From Neurospora tetrasperma FGSC 2508 (lineage: Eukaryota > Ascomycota > Sordariomycetes > Sordariales > Sordariaceae): DNA of 44,919 nucleotides. The notes below the pieces were generated by a model that was not told the origin of the DNA, did not search any database, and saw only the letters and a program-made list of their open reading frames with translations. Of the stretch, positions 21,991-31,622 are shown piece by piece. Location of the stretch: positions 3,574,756 to 3,619,674 of the forward strand of contig NW_009799179.1 of NCBI RefSeq assembly GCF_000213175.1, read 5' to 3'. A program made the position numbers and the translations under genes. Every line of letters begins with the position of its first letter. The stretch's first letter is position 1.

Positions 21991-23223
21991 ATGCTTGCCA
22001 AATTACCCCCAAACCTCTCCCTCCTGGGGATTCTCCTCCCCATCTTCATAAGCCCAACACGTGGCCACAGTTCCGCCGCTCATGAGCTCTCTCACAGCTC
22101 TCATAACCCACTTTGTGCCCCTCTATCCTTCACCCTCACCGCGACCGCCTCGCACATTTTCCTCGCCTCCCCTCCCGACCCTTCTAACAAGACCGAAATC
22201 CTCGACACCATCAACCAATCCTGGGATGGCACTGTAGTGGCAAACGGAAACCATACCGTCAACGGAACCTTCACCCTCAAGGCCATCTATTGTAGACCTT
22301 CCCACAAATCCAAAAATGAAGGCGTCCTCCAAATCCTCCTCCACGGCGCCACCTACAACAAAACCATGTGGTCCGGCTACGGTTTTGGTTATCCCTACGA
22401 CTGGCAGTCCTACGCGACCAGCCCTTCGCAAGGCTACCACACCCTCGCCCTCGACCGTTTGTCTCACGGAGAGAACGACCCGCGGGATTTGGATCCGTTA
22501 AATGATGTGCAAATGCCGTTGCAGACGGAGCTTCTGCACCAGCTTATCTCTGTGATCAAGACCCAGCCCAACACCAAGACTACCTTCCCCAAGACCAACC
22601 CACTGGGAAGGACCTTTTCCAAAATTGCCTTGGTAGGGCACTCCCTAGGCTCCTACCTCTCTGTTGCCCTTGCCCGTTCCTACCCCCTTGACGCCTCCGC
22701 CTTGGTCTTGACAGGCTACAGCTCCCGTCAAAACACCTTGCACGTGCGTTCCGCTCCTTGGGCGTCCGCCCCTAGCGTCTATCCTGATCGATTTCCCTCC
22801 GACAAGTATCTTCACAATTTAGAATATCTGACCATCGCCACTTTGGAAGGCCGGGAGAAAGGGTTCTACGACAACGCCACCGATGCTGCTGGTAGGTCAT
22901 ATGACCCTGAGTTAGCGAGGACGGATTATGAATACTCGGATGCGGTCACGCTAGGGGAGGTGGTAAGTCTGGGGGATTGGGGCGTGGGTGCGGAAGAATT
23001 TGAGGGTCCGGTGTTGGTTGCAACGGGACAGAGAGATTTCGTTATGTGCAACCCGCCGGAGGAGGATTGTGTGAAAAGGTTGTGGGAGACAGGGAAGACT
23101 TTTCCGAGGGCGAGGAGATATGAAGTTTGGTCGCCTCGCGAGACTGGTCATGATTTGACGCTGAGTTATTCGGCTGGGGAGACTTTGGAGAGGGTTCATG
23201 AGTTCTTGGGAAGGGAGGTTTAG
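21991..23223 (+). CDS. Secreted alpha/beta hydrolase (410 aa)
   Basis: A likely extracellular serine hydrolase (esterase or lipase-like) of unknown substrate. The start ATG at 21991 is preferred because it puts a signal peptide at the N-terminus (hydrophobic core LSLLGILLPIFI, residues about 9-20); the in-frame ATG at 21895 would add 32 residues ahead of it. The alpha/beta hydrolase order is complete: LLHGATYNK (116-124) for the oxyanion region, the nucleophile S218 in VGHSLGSY, D349 in VATGQRDF and H387 in ETGHDLT. Several Asn-X-Thr/Ser sites support secretion, and Cys353 and Cys360 may pair. It is tail to tail with aguA, with 215 nt between the coding ends. A feruloyl or acetyl esterase role would suit that neighbour but is only a guess. 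Confidence 0.85.
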   Translation: MLAKLPPNLSLLGILLPIFISPTRGHSSAAHELSHSSHNPLCAPLSFTLTATASHIFLASPPDPSNKTEILDTINQSWDGTVVANGNHTVNGTFTLKAIYCRPSHKSKNEGVLQILLHGATYNKTMWSGYGFGYPYDWQSYATSPSQGYHTLALDRLSHGENDPRDLDPLNDVQMPLQTELLHQLISVIKTQPNTKTTFPKTNPLGRTFSKIALVGHSLGSYLSVALARSYPLDASALVLTGYSSRQNTLHVRSAPWASAPSVYPDRFPSDKYLHNLEYLTIATLEGREKGFYDNATDAAGRSYDPELARTDYEYSDAVTLGEVVSLGDWGVGAEEFEGPVLVATGQRDFVMCNPPEEDCVKRLWETGKTFPRARRYEVWSPRETGHDLTLSYSAGETLERVHEFLGREV

Positions 23224-23438
23224 GTAGATATGATCTCCCTGCCTGCAAAAAGAGGCACAACGAGAGAAGGAATGACAAGTGAAGACTGGGACAGATAGAT
23301 GATACTGAAAGCGTTAGCGGGCGGATTATGCATTCTTGGAAAGTATCGGTATTTGTCCGTATCAAGTTATACGTTCTTTGCCTCGCTCTTTTGCTCACCA
23401 AACTTTTCTCGCTCCACACACCGCTCGCCATGGTACCG

Positions 23439-25949
23439 TTAGTCAACAACACCTTGCGGCAAGACAGCAATATAATCCAACGGTGCCAGCTCGTTTCCTT
23501 CAGCTACTCCCGTAATCTTCAACACATCCCCTTTTTGGATTTGGATGTCACGAATCGTAACCCTCGTAGCTGAGTGTCCATCAAGCTTTGTAGAGAAAGT
23601 GTGGCCTAGTTTGTCTTCCAGATCTCCAGCCCATTTCAGCAACAACTTCCCGTTGAGGAACGCCTTGTAGTGCGCCTTACCACCGATCAAGTCAAAGTAG
23701 TTGATCGCGACATCATACTTGCCCGAGTCAAAGTTGAGTTTCGTAGTCGCCTCTCCCGATGTGTGGTTGGAAACGAGAACCACAGCAGTTAGATTCGAAG
23801 CTGTCTCAACCGGATTGACCCCCGTAAGCTTGTAGTTCTTCAGCGCCATGGTCTCAGCCTCGATCCTGTACTCATGTCTCCCCACGCGGCCGGTGCCGTC
23901 TGGGATGCCGGAGAGATTATAGTAGAATTGACAAATGGAATCGCGCCAGACTATGGAGTGACCGGCCTGGTAGCGGAGGCGGAAGAGAACGTCATTGAAG
24001 CGCTCGGTATCAATCTTGTTCCGAAGTGATTCCCATGCGATGGGGAATGTCTGTGCTGTTTCGGCACCGGCGTAGTGAGCATCGTAGAAATGCTGTATCA
24101 CTGACTTGCCGGACTTGAGAACGTGCGTGTAGTTCACGTGGTGGAACCAGAGGAGCAGGTCGTCCGGAGTAGTCTCGATGCTCTCGAACTTCTCGGCTAC
24201 TTCGGCGGGATACTGGCCGGAAAAGCCGGTGCCTGTGGAAACCGTTCTGTCCATGCCGATCCCGTCATGGTCTGCACGTGTCCACTGTCCCCAGCCGTTG
24301 TTGTCCTGGGACGCAGGGTTCGGACCGTAATGGGTGTACAAGATATCGGTCAGTGTCTGGATACCAAGGTTGCCAGTGTAATTTTCGTAAGCTGGCCATG
24401 ATGCCATGGATATCTCCGTCACTACTCCAAGTACAAGAGGGTCTGAGCCAAATGTGAGTCGCGTCCAGTCTTCGAGTAAAGCTTGCGGGTCTTGGTTGGG
24501 ATCCCAGGCCAGACGGCCGTAGGCATACAAGTTCGACATAGCCAAATGGCTCCCTAGCCATGTGGTGTTGGTTCCAACATTGACGACACCAGCGTAGCCA
24601 CCACGCTTGTTGCTGAACCGACGGCCGGCAACGACATCACGAACAAGTGACGGTTGGTCATCAGCCCGAAGATCGAAATCCAGGATCGTCTTCCACAACG
24701 GTGCAATATATACCAGGTGGCTCTGCTGACCCAGATATTCTTGAGTAATTTGAAGTTCTATCGCGGTGTTTGTCTGGGGTATATTGGCGAATAAAGGCGA
24801 CGCTGGCTCTCGAACCTGAAAGTCAATGGGTCCGTACTTGATCTGCACAACAACGTTATCCAAAAACTGTCCGTCAAGACCCTTGAAGAACTCAACCGCA
24901 TGCTTGGCGCGGTCCGCTTTAAGGTCCGCTGGGTTGATGTGATTGTCATAGACAAAGGCTCGAAACATGACAATGCCGCCGTGCGGCTGCACAGCTTTAG
25001 CGAACAAATTTGCACCGTCTGCAAGCGTGCGATTGTAGGTCAACGGTCCTGCTTGCCCTTCCGAGTTGGCCTTGACCAGGTAGCCTGCCATGTCTGGAAT
25101 GCGCCTGTAGAGGCAGTTCGTCTTGTCTGTCCACCAGGAAATCACAGATTGATCGAGAGGATCGAACGTCAACAGTCCTCCCAAAGTCTGGGGCGATACA
25201 AAGTTTAGCGATATGCCAATCTGTACACCGTATGGGCGCATTGCATCTGCTATACGGCCCAGTCCATCAATGTTAGCGTCAGTGAGCAAGTTCGCATTAG
25301 CGTTGACGTTGTTAACAACGATGCCATTGATGCCGATGGAAGCGAGTAGCCGAGCATACTGGGAAACCCTGTTGAGGTCCTTGGGAATGGTGTTGTTGCG
25401 GAAGAAGATGGAAGCGCCCGCATAACCGCGCTCAATGCTGCCGTCCATGTTGTCCCACTGATTCACCCATCGAATGGGGGCGTCTGGGTTTGCAATCAGG
25501 TCGGCATCAGAGAATCTTCCTTGGGCGATTCTCGAGAGATAGTCAAAGGCTCCGTACAAGGCACCTCGCTCCGTCTGACCCAGAATCACCACATTCCCTG
25601 GTCTCACGCGAAGGAGATAGCCATCATCAGCCAGAGTTGCGGCAGGTTTCACGCCGTGAAATTGTCCGGTTGTAGCGACCAAGATGGTTGACCCTAACCA
25701 CTTGTCGGGTTCGTGATAGAGGGGAAGAGTCTGGTTGAGGATGCTTTTGATGCCGGCTTGTAGCTCCTGGCCTGCGGTATAAACGGGGCTGGTCTTGTTG
25801 GTGCTCAAAGCCATGATTGCACCCGGTAATAGCAGGTTTGGTGGGCGCTGATCGTTGGGAAGGGGCGCATATCGTAGCCAGCCGTTGATACCGTTCTCGA
25901 TCGCCGATACCGCGGCCGGAAAGGCCAGAAGGCCCCAGGAAACCCGCAT
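23439..25949 (-). CDS. aguA: GH67 alpha-glucuronidase, secreted (836 aa)
   Basis: It removes 4-O-methyl-glucuronic acid from the ends of xylo-oligosaccharides during xylan breakdown outside the cell. The start is the ATG at 25949. Residues 1-16 form a signal peptide (SWGLLAFPAAVSA). Length is close to Aspergillus AguA. Hallmarks: WVNQWDNMDG (161-170), LVKANSEGQAGP (291-302) with E298 as probable acid, KYGPIDFQVREP (371-382) with D376, and ITQEYLG (401-407) with E404. The D376-E404 spacing of 28 equals that of the two general-base acids in characterised bacterial GH67 enzymes. The N-terminal part matches the usual non-catalytic domain and the last 120 residues a beta-rich C-terminal region. 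No intron. Expression is likely xylan-induced as in relatives, but I did not find a convincing activator site. Confidence 0.95.
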   Translation of the reverse strand: MRVSWGLLAFPAAVSAIENGINGWLRYAPLPNDQRPPNLLLPGAIMALSTNKTSPVYTAGQELQAGIKSILNQTLPLYHEPDKWLGSTILVATTGQFHGVKPAATLADDGYLLRVRPGNVVILGQTERGALYGAFDYLSRIAQGRFSDADLIANPDAPIRWVNQWDNMDGSIERGYAGASIFFRNNTIPKDLNRVSQYARLLASIGINGIVVNNVNANANLLTDANIDGLGRIADAMRPYGVQIGISLNFVSPQTLGGLLTFDPLDQSVISWWTDKTNCLYRRIPDMAGYLVKANSEGQAGPLTYNRTLADGANLFAKAVQPHGGIVMFRAFVYDNHINPADLKADRAKHAVEFFKGLDGQFLDNVVVQIKYGPIDFQVREPASPLFANIPQTNTAIELQITQEYLGQQSHLVYIAPLWKTILDFDLRADDQPSLVRDVVAGRRFSNKRGGYAGVVNVGTNTTWLGSHLAMSNLYAYGRLAWDPNQDPQALLEDWTRLTFGSDPLVLGVVTEISMASWPAYENYTGNLGIQTLTDILYTHYGPNPASQDNNGWGQWTRADHDGIGMDRTVSTGTGFSGQYPAEVAEKFESIETTPDDLLLWFHHVNYTHVLKSGKSVIQHFYDAHYAGAETAQTFPIAWESLRNKIDTERFNDVLFRLRYQAGHSIVWRDSICQFYYNLSGIPDGTGRVGRHEYRIEAETMALKNYKLTGVNPVETASNLTAVVLVSNHTSGEATTKLNFDSGKYDVAINYFDLIGGKAHYKAFLNGKLLLKWAGDLEDKLGHTFSTKLDGHSATRVTIRDIQIQKGDVLKITGVAEGNELAPLDYIAVLPQGVVD

Positions 25950-27215
25950 CTTGCTGAGTTAATTTGCTGCTTCGGTCTCTGCTCGGCTTTCAACTCCGGT
26001 ACCAATACTGATCTAGTCTGGGCCAATGTCTTGAGTATCTAGCAGAGATCATCCGCATTGATATATGCGGCAATAGCATCGTGAACGGTCTTTGTCAATC
26101 TCGACCCTCGTCATGTGGCGATGTTACATCGAAGAACCCCGCTGCTCTGGGAGCTGCTTTTCCGAGAGCTTCAAGAGGGGAGTATATGAAAGTTCGAGTC
26201 CAGGTCGTTCGCTGATCAGCCTGAATAGGAGGCTCCCGTGACTTCGGTCGTCGATTCTCGGTATAGCATTAGGCGGTGTTGAGCTTTTATTGGTGGCATT
26301 TTGCCCTGATTAGTCCGGACTACGTCAAAGGTAGCAGCGAGCCCCGATATCCGGGACGTGATCGTGCCTCTGGAATTCTGCAGATCTCTTTGAGGGCTGA
26401 TGGGAGTTTATGTCTATTTCGGGCGTATCTGATGTTTGAGCGGAAAAGTTAGTCAGAAGATGTCTATACCTTATGAATAGCGGGAAGGGACAGCCTCAAG
26501 AGCACTCAGCTCGATGGATGACGCTTTGAAGAATGGTATTATCTGATGGAATGAAGGATCTCGAACGACCATGGGGGGCGGTTGCGAGGACGACCTGGGG
26601 GAGCAATTCTGCGTATCTCCGACTATGTTTCGAATTAAGTTCCCGTCCGGGACGGCGAATTGCGAAGGACACAATTGTAAGTCGGCCAAAGTCGGAAGCA
26701 GCGCTTTACGAGGAGCGAGGCAGGTGCCGGTTTAAGAAACCGATAAGTCGCGAAATGCTTGGTTCCAGGCACGGCTCGAAGAAACGAATATTTCCAGTCA
26801 TGCGTTCCGACTGTATAACCCCTTTGATCCTGTTTGGTTTTTCTGTAGGCAGTAGTTTCTATGAGAGAAAAAAACACAATACCTACCTACCTATGGGGTG
26901 ATTGTTGATGGGCCGGGAACCTCGAACATGGCGTGACTTATCGAACCACCACTCGGGAAGGCGCATTGTGCTGCCCCACGAGAGAAGCAGGTACCTTTGG
27001 CTCTCGCATCACCATCGCCTTTGGACCTTCAAAAGCACCATTTGTCCTTCTAACTTCTCATGGGTCGCAGATCACTATCTCCTCTCCAATCATCTGGAGT
27101 TTTTTACCTATTATTTTATTTGTGGTTACGTTGCTCATCTGCGTTACTCGTGGACATCAAGGTTCCCCGCTAACACTAACACCCGTCCCGCCCCCACCAA
27201 TTCCACCATAAAGAG

Positions 27216-27283
27216 GTAACTATCGGCCGGTTTCACCAGCAGCTCAACACTAACTGACTGACTGACTGACTGACTGACTGCAG
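27216..27283 (+). other. Possible 5' UTR intron of the protoglobin gene
   Basis: A GTAACT donor at 27216, tandem CTGAC sequences and a CTGCAG acceptor ending at 27283 would define a 68-nt intron, the same size as the coding introns here. The donor is not the best consensus. This is inference only; transcript data would decide. Confidence 0.35.
27253..27280 (+). repeat. (ACTG)7 microsatellite
   Basis: Seven perfect copies of ACTG, followed directly by CAG. Each junction writes CTGAC, the branch-point consensus used by other introns in this window. It lies about 130 nt upstream of the protoglobin start codon. Confidence 0.95.
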
Positions 27284-27407
27284 TCTCGAACATCAATACC
27301 TACTTTGCAAGACGTCGGGTGTCGTTTTCTTTTCTTCCACTTCTTTGGGACATCAAGACACACATCAATATCCTCCTCTTGGCTTGTAGAAACAACCGTC
27401 AGTCACA

Positions 27408-28440
27408 ATGGCGTCTTCAGCCAGCTCGAGCTCTGCGAGAACCAGAGCCCCGATGCAGCACATCGACCGCAAGGAGCTCTACACCAGTCTCGAGGCGCGC
27501 ATCCGCTATCTCCATTCCTTCCTTGATTTCGGCACCGGTAAGTTGTTTTCAGGAAGGATGGCTTCAAGTGCCAGCCACGGACAAGTGTTTCTCACATTTC
27601 TTTTCAAATACAGATGACGTCGAAGCTCTCTCCTCCGGCGCCAAGTACATACAAGCCCTGATCCCCGCCGTAGTCAACATCGTCTACAAGAAGCTCCTCC
27701 AATACGACATCACGGCGCGCGCCTTCCAGACCCGCAGCACCGCCTTCGAGGGTTCCATGGACGAGGTCCCCGACGAGGAAAGCCCCCAGATTCTCCACCG
27801 CAAGCTGTTCCTGCGCGCATATCTTAAGAAGCTATGCTCGGACCCTACGCAGATGGAGTTCTGGGAGTATCTCGACAAAGTGGGCATGATGCACACTGGG
27901 CTCGGCCGCACGCACCCGCTGCACATTGAGTACATCCACATTGGCGTCACCCTGGGCGTCATCCAGGACATTCTCAACGAGGCCATCCTGTCGCACCCAC
28001 GCCTGCCGATGCCGCGCAAAATCGCTTTTGTTAAGGCACTGGGCAAAGTCATTTGGATCCAGAACGACTTATTCACCAGGTGGTATGTACACGATGGTGA
28101 AGAGTTCACGGACGGAATGGACTTTGGCGTCGTAGAGAAGGAAGGGTTCTTACATGGCAAGAAGGTGCTAGATGAGACTTCCGAAGCCTCTTCTTCTTCG
28201 GCTGCTGCTGCTGCTACTGGCAGCTCAGCGTGTCCTTTTTCGTCCGTTGTCGAAAGCAAAGACTGGGCGGCGGCGGCGGCGGCATCCGCATCTGACAGCA
28301 CGTGTCCGTTCTCTGGAGCCAGCAAGACGATGGAGGGTCTCAGCATCAAGGATAAGAAGCCAGTGTCTGCGGCTAAGAACAACGATGACGCTAGGTCTGA
28401 TATAACAGAGAAGGCGTCTCGTCAAGAGAAAACCATCTGA
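27408..28440 (+). CDS. Protoglobin-like heme protein with low-complexity tail (318 aa)
   Basis: Two exons, 27408..27537 and 27614..28440, flank a 76-nt intron (GTAAGT to ACAG) that splits the Asp44 codon. The start ATG (MASSASSSS) follows CACA. Residues about 35-205 match fungal members of the protoglobin/globin-sensor family: DDVEALSSGAKYIQALIPAV (44-63), YKKLLQYDITARAF (68-81), and the His-rich HPLHIEYIHIGVTLGVIQD (144-162), which should contain the proximal heme ligand; I cannot say which His. This domain binds heme and gases such as O2, NO or CO. From about 230 the tail is Ser/Ala-rich, with CPF at 250-252 and 274-276, then a charged end. There is no output domain such as a kinase or cyclase, so it is a lone sensor, a carrier, or works through a partner. 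Cytosolic by lack of signals. Confidence 0.86.
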
Positions 28441-29784
28441 CAGTGTTCTTTGAAGAGGGCGATCGTTATTATACTACGAAGATCATGACTGGGGCTGCAT
28501 TTCATCTTTCCTTCTTGTTTTCTTTCTCGGTATTGTAGTTTCTGGCACGACAAGCGGGTGTATTACTAGGTTTATCATTGTTGCGGTAACAGGGACTTGG
28601 CTTCTGGCGTGCATGGGAGATGATGGAGGGTTGGTGTTGGGTTCCACTTCATGTTCTACACAGGTCACGGTTCTTGTTTGTTGATCCATAGATAATGAAA
28701 GGAATGAGGAGTGCTTTTCTACCCGGAAAACTTGCTATATCTCGCGATTGCAGATGTAACGACCATGCGAGCGGCGTATGCTATTGGTAGGTCAACATGT
28801 AGTACGAAAGAGTACCACTTAACCACGTTGGTGAAAGCAGTGCCTACATGCGTGGCAATTACGGCGCGGACTGAGAGCTAAGAAACATTGGCGACCTTCC
28901 AACTGACATACATCAATGCCTACCTCCTTTACCAGATTAATAGTAGATGTCCTTTATTGTCGTTACCTATCCCGAGACAAAGGGTTATCAAGAAACAATA
29001 CTTCCTCATTTCCTACCACAATAGCTTGTCCTATAGGATTTCCTGACATCGACCCCGAGCAGCAGCCTTGCTTCAGGGTAATAGTTAGAGGGATATGTGG
29101 CGTCCTTCGTGGTTCGTTAGTACAAGTGGGAGTGCCGTGGGATATGGGTTAAGAGCTCATTAGTACGAAACAGAATTCGAGGAATGCGATCTGGATGGGT
29201 AGGTAGGAAGGGTATAGTAAAAGGCCATATGAGTGAACAAAGGTCGTGAAAAGCAGAGCCCATAAATACTTTGACATGCAAGAGTAATTGCCCAATTGTG
29301 CAACCGTACTTGGACTATTTGCCCGGATCATGAGGCTCCGAACTACACACGGCAAGCTGAAACGACGATGCAGCGGGCTACTAAGGAGAGTAAACTTGGC
29401 CAAGACAGGATTCATATCAATGAACCAGGCACTGCCAGGACCAACTTGAGGGTGTCCCCTAGTAGATCTACAGAAGCGTGGGAAAACTACTCTCTCGATC
29501 CAGATGTGGTAGTACGGTACTTGTGTGAAGGGGTTTTCCGAGATCTGATGAGAACGAAGCAATTCATCAGATGCCAGAACATCCTGAACAGAGTTCTGGA
29601 TAGCTTCGTGCCAACAACCATTCAGATGTGTATAATATGCCTTTCACAGCCTGGAATATGGAAGGCAGAAATCATTCGACAAGATTCCCCTCTTGGACAA
29701 GCTCCTTCATGTTGAAGATGGCAATCACTTGAATGCATTCGCTTTATCCACTCACTACCATCGCCCATTAGCTGCACAGTCATT
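28441..29784. other. Intergenic region between globin and GH16 remnant
   Basis: 3' UTR of the globin gene and unassigned sequence. No open frame here resembles a known family and I see no repeats. Confidence 0.5.
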
Positions 29785-30141
29785 ATGATGTTTTCTGTTT
29801 TCGCAAGTGCACTACTCTTCTTGACCTGGGGTGCACTAGCAGCCCCAACCCAACCCCAGCTCTCTCGCCGGGGCATTGCCATACCACCAGGCTACTCCCA
29901 CATTCTCTTCCAAGACGACTTCTCCCTCCTTCTTGCGGGCTTCCACCCCTCGCCCTTCCCATGCATCATCGCCACGGGAACCTCCTGGAAAGGCGAGAAG
30001 TTGAGGTATTTGGTGGATGGAAGGCCGATGTTGGTGTTGACTGGAGCGCAGATTGGGGATGAGAAGGCTTGGACGGCGATTACGAGGATGCCGAATCATT
30101 TTGATTTTGAATGTGGCAGTGGGAGGGAATTTTCCGAATAA
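29785..30141 (+). pseudogene. Truncated GH16-like glucanase remnant (118 codons)
   Basis: The frame opens with ATGATG and a good signal peptide (FSVFASALLFLTWGALA), then a short pro-like stretch ending in SRRG. PPGYSHILFQDDFS and PSPFPCIIATGTSW match the beginning of secreted GH16 beta-glucanases, which begin with a YxxIxxDDFS block and a KWIIDTGTSYPGG block. WTAITRM...HFDFECGSGR then resembles the later WTSARIET..HDF.C..G block. The frame stops at TAA (30139-30141), before any catalytic ExDxxE motif, and nothing I can recognise follows. Intact relatives are about 300 residues or more. The stretch between the blocks has lost family character. I read it as a decayed gene; an expressed small secreted protein is a lesser possibility. 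Confidence 0.6.
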
Positions 30142-31295
30142 TGTTGCGAAGAATTCAGAGGGGGAGTAGATGACGAATGACAAGACGGTGGACGGGATTG
30201 GGGCTAGGTAAAGAGGTTGAGTAGGTGGCTGCTGATAGTATCTAGACGTGATGAAGGTGGTGATGATCAGCATTGTTGAAGTACAACCTACATGTCGTCA
30301 TGTAGGTGAAATCTGATATTGCTGATCGGATTTCATGTTTTGGGCATCCTCAACCTCCAATATCGTGCCGGTGATGGGGAATGCGTCGCTAGAAGTAAAA
30401 TAGAGGCGGAAGGGAAACGCGCGTTGCTTTTGAGAAAAGCGCGAACCTTCAGGTTTCGATGTTGAGCGTGTTTCAGGATTCGGACGAGCAAGATGGGATG
30501 AACCAATCGGCACAGATATGATCTTAATTGACAGGCGATGCCCGTCAGTGACCTGGCACTGTCGGCGTTTGCTGTAACCTTTCGAAACAGAGTCCATGCC
30601 TCGTCTACCTCACCCCCGCAGCAGCAGTCCCGGGGTTCGTATCACTAACAGTTTCATGCCGAAATCCCATGTTTTACTGTTAGTGCTACCCCTGACGCCG
30701 CATCCCTCTCAGGGGGGTTTATCCCAGGTCGCAATTCAGGTACCCGACCGTCAACCCCACAGTACGTCCTGCGGTTCACGTTGACGATCTTGGCACGACG
30801 CAACTTCCGCAGTTCCGATTTCGTCTTTCCCTCTGTGCCCACGGGAAGGAGGAGGGGGAGGCTCTGTTATAAGTAAAGACGGCCGCGGGCCAAAGTTTCC
30901 TACTTCGTTCCCGCATATGATTCTGAGAGGAATCTTTGTCGTCCAGGTCTCTCTCCTGTGTTTCCAGATTCTCCTCCTTCTTTTTCGAACCCGGTGTTCG
31001 CTTTTTTTCTTGAAACCTAGTTTTGCTTGCAGTTTGCTAGTTTTGGCATAGCATTCTTACAACCACCCCTTTTCTGGTAGTTCATTGTTCGCAAGCAGAA
31101 AGAGACGGGAAGAGGTCCCCTCAGCCAAAGATAGGTGAAGCTGTGCTTCGGATCTTCTGCTGCCTTCGCCTTCACTTCTAACCGCTTTACCTTTTGTCGC
31201 TGGTTCGACATCTTTACCCCGACGGCTCTTTCTTTCGGCATTTCTCCAAACAGCTTAGCGTCATCTCCAAAGCCCAGAAAATAAAACAAGCAAAA
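30142..31295. other. Intergenic region and long leader of the knottin-like gene
   Basis: No gene supported. The right part, after a TATA-like box at 30867-30873, is pyrimidine-rich and looks like a transcribed leader of up to about 400 nt. Confidence 0.5.
30867..30873 (+). promoter_or_regulatory. Possible TATA box of the knottin-like gene
   Basis: TTATAAG is followed about 25-35 nt later by pyrimidine-rich sequence (CCTACTTCGTTCCCGC) of the kind that surrounds fungal transcription starts. It is about 430 nt from the start codon, so the assignment implies a long leader. Confidence 0.4.
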
Positions 31296-31622
31296 ATGAA
31301 GGCTTCCATTGTCCTTGTCTCCTTCCTCGGCCTGGTCTCCGGCATGGTACTCCCCGGTCACCGTCTCAGTCCCAGCGGTGCTAAACTGCAGCCGCGGTCC
31401 CTCTTTAAGCGTGAGGCCAATCTGGACTACCGCTACGCCCCAGAGGTAGGTTGTCTTGTAATGACCCCAAAGAGATAAATAACGAGCTTGAGCTGACACA
31501 AGCCTTTCGTAAACTAGCCATGCCGTGCCATTCTCACCACATGCCGAGTCACGTCAGACTGCTGCTCAGGCATGAAGTGCGTGAGCGCTGATGGCGAGTC
31601 GGTTTGCACTCCCAGCGATTAA
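31296..31622 (+). CDS. Kex2-processed knottin-like small secreted cysteine-rich protein (84 aa)
   Basis: Two exons, 31296..31445 (50 codons) and 31518..31622 (34 codons plus stop), flank a 72-nt intron with GTAGGT donor, CTGAC branch point and CTAG acceptor, phase 0. The start ATG at 31296 is in an A-rich context (CAAAAATGA). Residues 1-16 are a signal peptide ([16 protein letters not shown]), 17-39 a basic pro-region ending in Lys-Arg followed by Glu-Ala, the layout of Kex2 plus Ste13 processing sites in yeast alpha-factor. The mature part has exactly six cysteines spaced C-x6-C-x5-CC-x4-C-x8-C (residues 52, 59, 65, 66, 71, 80), the pattern of inhibitor cystine knots. It would be a stable secreted peptide of about 45 residues. 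I recognise no specific family. It could be an effector, an antimicrobial or a protease inhibitor. The reading depends on the inferred splice; without it the frame ends at a TAA soon after residue 60. Confidence 0.78.

Larger units (their letters stand above)
25950..27407. other. Divergent intergenic region between aguA and the protoglobin gene
   Basis: Contains the promoter of aguA (minus) and the promoter and leader of the globin gene (plus). A CCAAT box-like sequence at 26002-26006 lies too near the aguA start to be a typical distal element. ACCTACCTACCTA occurs at about 26881-26893. A possible leader intron and a microsatellite are listed separately. No gene is supported. Confidence 0.5.

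Noticed and set aside
27684-28382. 232-codon frame antisense to the protoglobin gene
   Set aside because: Antisense shadow; the plus strand shows clear family similarity and splice sites.
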